Notes under the pieces: generated by a model
What the model saw: only the letters and a program-made list of their open reading frames with translations
Database searches by the model: none
Told to the model about the DNA's origin: nothing
Made by a program: the position numbers and the translations under genes
Part shown: one piece after another, positions 5,825 to 6,500 of the stretch
How the letters are laid out: every line of letters starts with the position of its first letter
Numbering within the stretch: position 1 is the first letter of the stretch
Source of the DNA: Oscillospiraceae bacterium
Lineage (GTDB): Bacteria; Bacillota; Clostridia; Oscillospirales; Ruminococcaceae
DNA length: 6,500 nt
Reading direction: 5' to 3'
Assembly (NCBI GenBank): GCA_900768705.1
Contig: CAAGEB010000158.1
Coordinates: forward strand, 1 to 6,500

Positions 5825-5980
5825 GACTTTTTTCGTAATTTCCGAAAAAGCGGAGCAAATGAGGTGACGAAATACTGCGGTTCGGAAATCCCCCCGGTGA
5901 AAAAATGCCTGCTCAGCCGTCCCGTAAACGACGCAAAACCGTAAGTGCACGCTCCATTCCCCCCGTGGGGGTCAGGGGGT
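5825..5980. other. Gene-free spacer
   Basis: Nothing functional is recognised between the small-RNA terminator and the repeat tract. A weak inverted repeat (tttttcg, 5829-5835, with cgaaaaa, 5843-5849) and G/C runs (cccccc at 5891-5896; a cccccc-gtggggg dyad around 5959-5970) are present. An ATG at 5905 opens a frame that runs into the repeats to its right, but it lacks a ribosome binding site and its composition follows the repeats. Confidence 0.5.
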
Positions 5981-6028
5981 ATCTATCTCTGTCTCTGTCT
6001 CTGTCTCTGTCTCTATCTCTATCTCTAT
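5981..6028. repeat. Hexanucleotide tandem repeat (CTCTGT)4(CTCTAT)3
   Basis: Four perfect CTCTGT units (5987-6010) are followed by three perfect CTCTAT units (6011-6028). A degenerate ATCTAT copy (5981-5986) sits at the left edge. The two variants are segregated in blocks, which points to slippage or unequal expansion. The tract directly abuts the palindrome array. Length variation would occur in steps of 6 bp and would not shift a reading frame. Confidence 0.95.
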
Positions 6029-6207
6029 GTTACAATGTAACATTTTTTGTGTTACATTACTGTTACAGTGTAACACTTTTATCGTTACATTTCTGTTACA
6101 CCCTTGTTACAATGTAACGCTTTTTCCGTTACAATTCCGTTACTTTGTAACACTTCTGCTGTTACATTTCTGTTACATGGTAACGCTCTCTGTGTTACAA
6201 TGTAACG
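6028..6207. repeat. 11-bp-phased array of TGTTACA-N-TGTAACA palindromes
   Basis: Six 15-bp dyads of the form YGTTAC(A)-N-TGTAACR start at 6028, 6061, 6105, 6138, 6171 and 6193 (two have two or three altered central bases). Five single half-sites YGTTACA start at 6050, 6083, 6094, 6127 and 6160. Every one of these starts is an exact multiple of 11 bp from 6028. The larger unit is 33 bp (dyad, T/C-rich spacer, half-site): full units at 6028-6060, 6061-6093, 6105-6137 and 6138-6170, one surplus 11-mer at 6094-6104, and shortened units from 6171 and 6193. Spacers are variable but T/C-rich. No cas genes and no unique spacers of CRISPR type are seen. Function is unknown: binding array, iteron-like element or decayed coding repeat are all possible. 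Confidence 0.93.
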
Positions 6208-6385
6208 GGTAGGCGGAGTATTGTTGATAATATTTTCTTTTCCATTGCCGCACTTCCCATTTGTTACGGGGGTTCGGGGGTAGGGGGATAGGGGCGGCAA
6301 AGAACAATCTTATTACCTTACAGGCAAGGGCTTTTTCTTATCTAAAACACTGTTGTTTACGCTCGCCCCCTTCTTTTCATACCTT
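6208..6385. other. Gene-free stretch with G-rich runs
   Basis: No coding sequence or RNA is supported. The segment has G-rich runs between 6268 and 6296, including cgggggttcgg (6267-6277), which is shared with 152-162 at the other end of the window, and otherwise A/T-rich DNA. No promoter with two good hexamers was seen. Confidence 0.45.
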
Positions 6386-6414
6386 TTTGGGGGAAAACAC
6401 CGTTTTCCCCCAAA
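6386..6414. repeat. 13-bp perfect inverted repeat with 3-nt loop
   Basis: Arms tttgggggaaaac (6386-6398) and gttttcccccaaa (6402-6414) pair perfectly around acc. On the plus strand the arm is followed by CCCCC and then TTTGTTTG, and on the minus strand by AAGGTATG. Neither is a clean terminator tail. The homopolymer-rich arms suggest an intergenic repeat element rather than a terminator. Confidence 0.8.
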
Positions 6415-6431
6415 CCCCCTTTGTTTGTCTC

Positions 6432-6447
6432 GACGGCTAAAGCCGTC
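6432..6447. repeat. Short inverted repeat GACGGC-TAAA-GCCGTC
   Basis: A 6-bp GC-rich stem with a TAAA loop, flanked by loosely complementary TTTGT (left) and ACAAA (right) segments. It lies 17 bp to the right of the 13-bp inverted repeat, so the two probably belong to one composite repeat. Similar dyads recur between genes in many Clostridia, by recollection only. Confidence 0.55.
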
Positions 6448-6461
6448 TCAACAAATCGGGG

Positions 6462-6478
6462 GCGGCAAGCCGCTTTTT
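6462..6478 (+). terminator. Weak terminator-like hairpin at the window edge
   Basis: GCGG-CAAG-CCGC (6462-6473) is followed by five T (6474-6478) on the plus strand. The stem is only 4-5 bp and no gene reads into it from the left, so it may equally be part of the repeat cluster that continues beyond the window. Confidence 0.3.
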
Positions 6479-6500
6479 CCCAACGGTACATTGGAATGTC

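Larger units (their letters stand above)
5972..6300 (-). pseudogene. Possible remnant of a low-complexity coding linker
   Basis: On the minus strand a frame from a TTG at 6300 reads through the array with an 11-residue period (NVTAEVLQ..., IVTEKALHC, NKGVTEM) and stops at 6085. If one surplus 11-bp monomer (6094-6104) is removed, the frame continues through the other units (CNRNVTIKVLHCNSNVT, QKMLHCN). It then runs through the hexamer tract as IE/TE dipeptides and ends at a TGA at 5972-5974. Hydrophilic CN..VT and acidic-dipeptide linkers of this look occur, from memory, in phage-type replication or DnaD-like proteins of gut Firmicutes. Against it: no folded domain, no ribosome binding site, a stop at 6310-6312 just upstream, and the plus strand is equally open because the repeats are palindromic. 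Confidence 0.3.

Noticed and set aside
6028..6207. CRISPR array
   Set aside because: The repeated part is short and palindromic at an 11-bp step, intervals are 4-18 bp of similar T/C-rich sequence rather than unique 30-bp spacers, and no cas gene is present.
6028..6207. CopY/BlaI-type operators (TACA-NN-TGTA)
   Set aside because: The half-sites match, but the centre here is one base instead of two, no copper or beta-lactamase regulator gene is nearby, and so many copies would be unusual.
5905..6212. Plus-strand ORFs through the repeats (SLSLSL and CYNVT-type peptides)
   Set aside because: No ribosome binding site and no domain. They stay open only because the repeat periods of 6 and 33 are multiples of three.

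Overview
The window looks like chromosomal DNA of a low-to-mid GC Firmicute of the class Clostridia, most likely an Oscillospiraceae/Ruminococcus-like gut anaerobe. The grounds are a Firmicutes-type L27 with a cleavable N-terminal extension next to its protease gene, a Mini-III RNase gene, a DUF161/DUF2179 YitT-type membrane protein, AGGAGG-type ribosome binding sites and consensus sigma-A promoters. Assignment to a genus is inference.

Positions 1-213 hold no gene. They contain GC-rich inverted repeats and the intrinsic terminator (about 163-213) that closes the leftward gene cluster. Positions 242-5432 carry eight tightly spaced genes, all on the minus strand. In transcription order they are rplU (L21), prp/ysxB (L27-processing cysteine protease), rpmA (L27), obg (50S-assembly GTPase), a degenerate SAM-methyltransferase-like gene, mrnC (23S-maturing Mini-RNase III), a yitT-family membrane protein and a yebC/TACO1-family gene. 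The cluster starts at a promoter with perfect -35 and -10 hexamers (5512-5540) followed by an L21-leader-like structured 5' UTR. Stop/start overlaps (1, 4 and 26 nt) and short gaps suggest translational coupling. Six of the eight genes act on large-subunit biogenesis or translation: two 50S proteins, the maturation protease for one of them, a 50S assembly factor, an rRNA-processing nuclease and a translation factor. The methyltransferase-like protein is unexplained, and YitT has no obvious link to the theme.

Positions 5433-6500 contain no convincing protein gene but are full of structure. A second perfect sigma-A promoter (5671-5699) points rightward, and a strong intrinsic terminator ends at 5824, about 118 nt after the predicted start site. 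This defines a candidate small RNA with no credible ORF. It carries a pyrimidine-rich stretch that contains a copy of the conserved anti-Shine-Dalgarno tail of 16S rRNA. Further right, a (CTCTGT/CTCTAT) hexanucleotide tract abuts an array of TGTTACA-N-TGTAACA palindromes (6028-6207) laid out in exact 11-bp register and 33-bp composite units. The array could be a protein-binding array or the remains of a low-complexity coding linker. From about 6260 to the end there are G/C-homopolymer-rich inverted repeats of intergenic-repeat character.

The two observations most deserving follow-up are the candidate small RNA at 5706-5824 and the 11-bp-phased palindrome array at 6028-6207.
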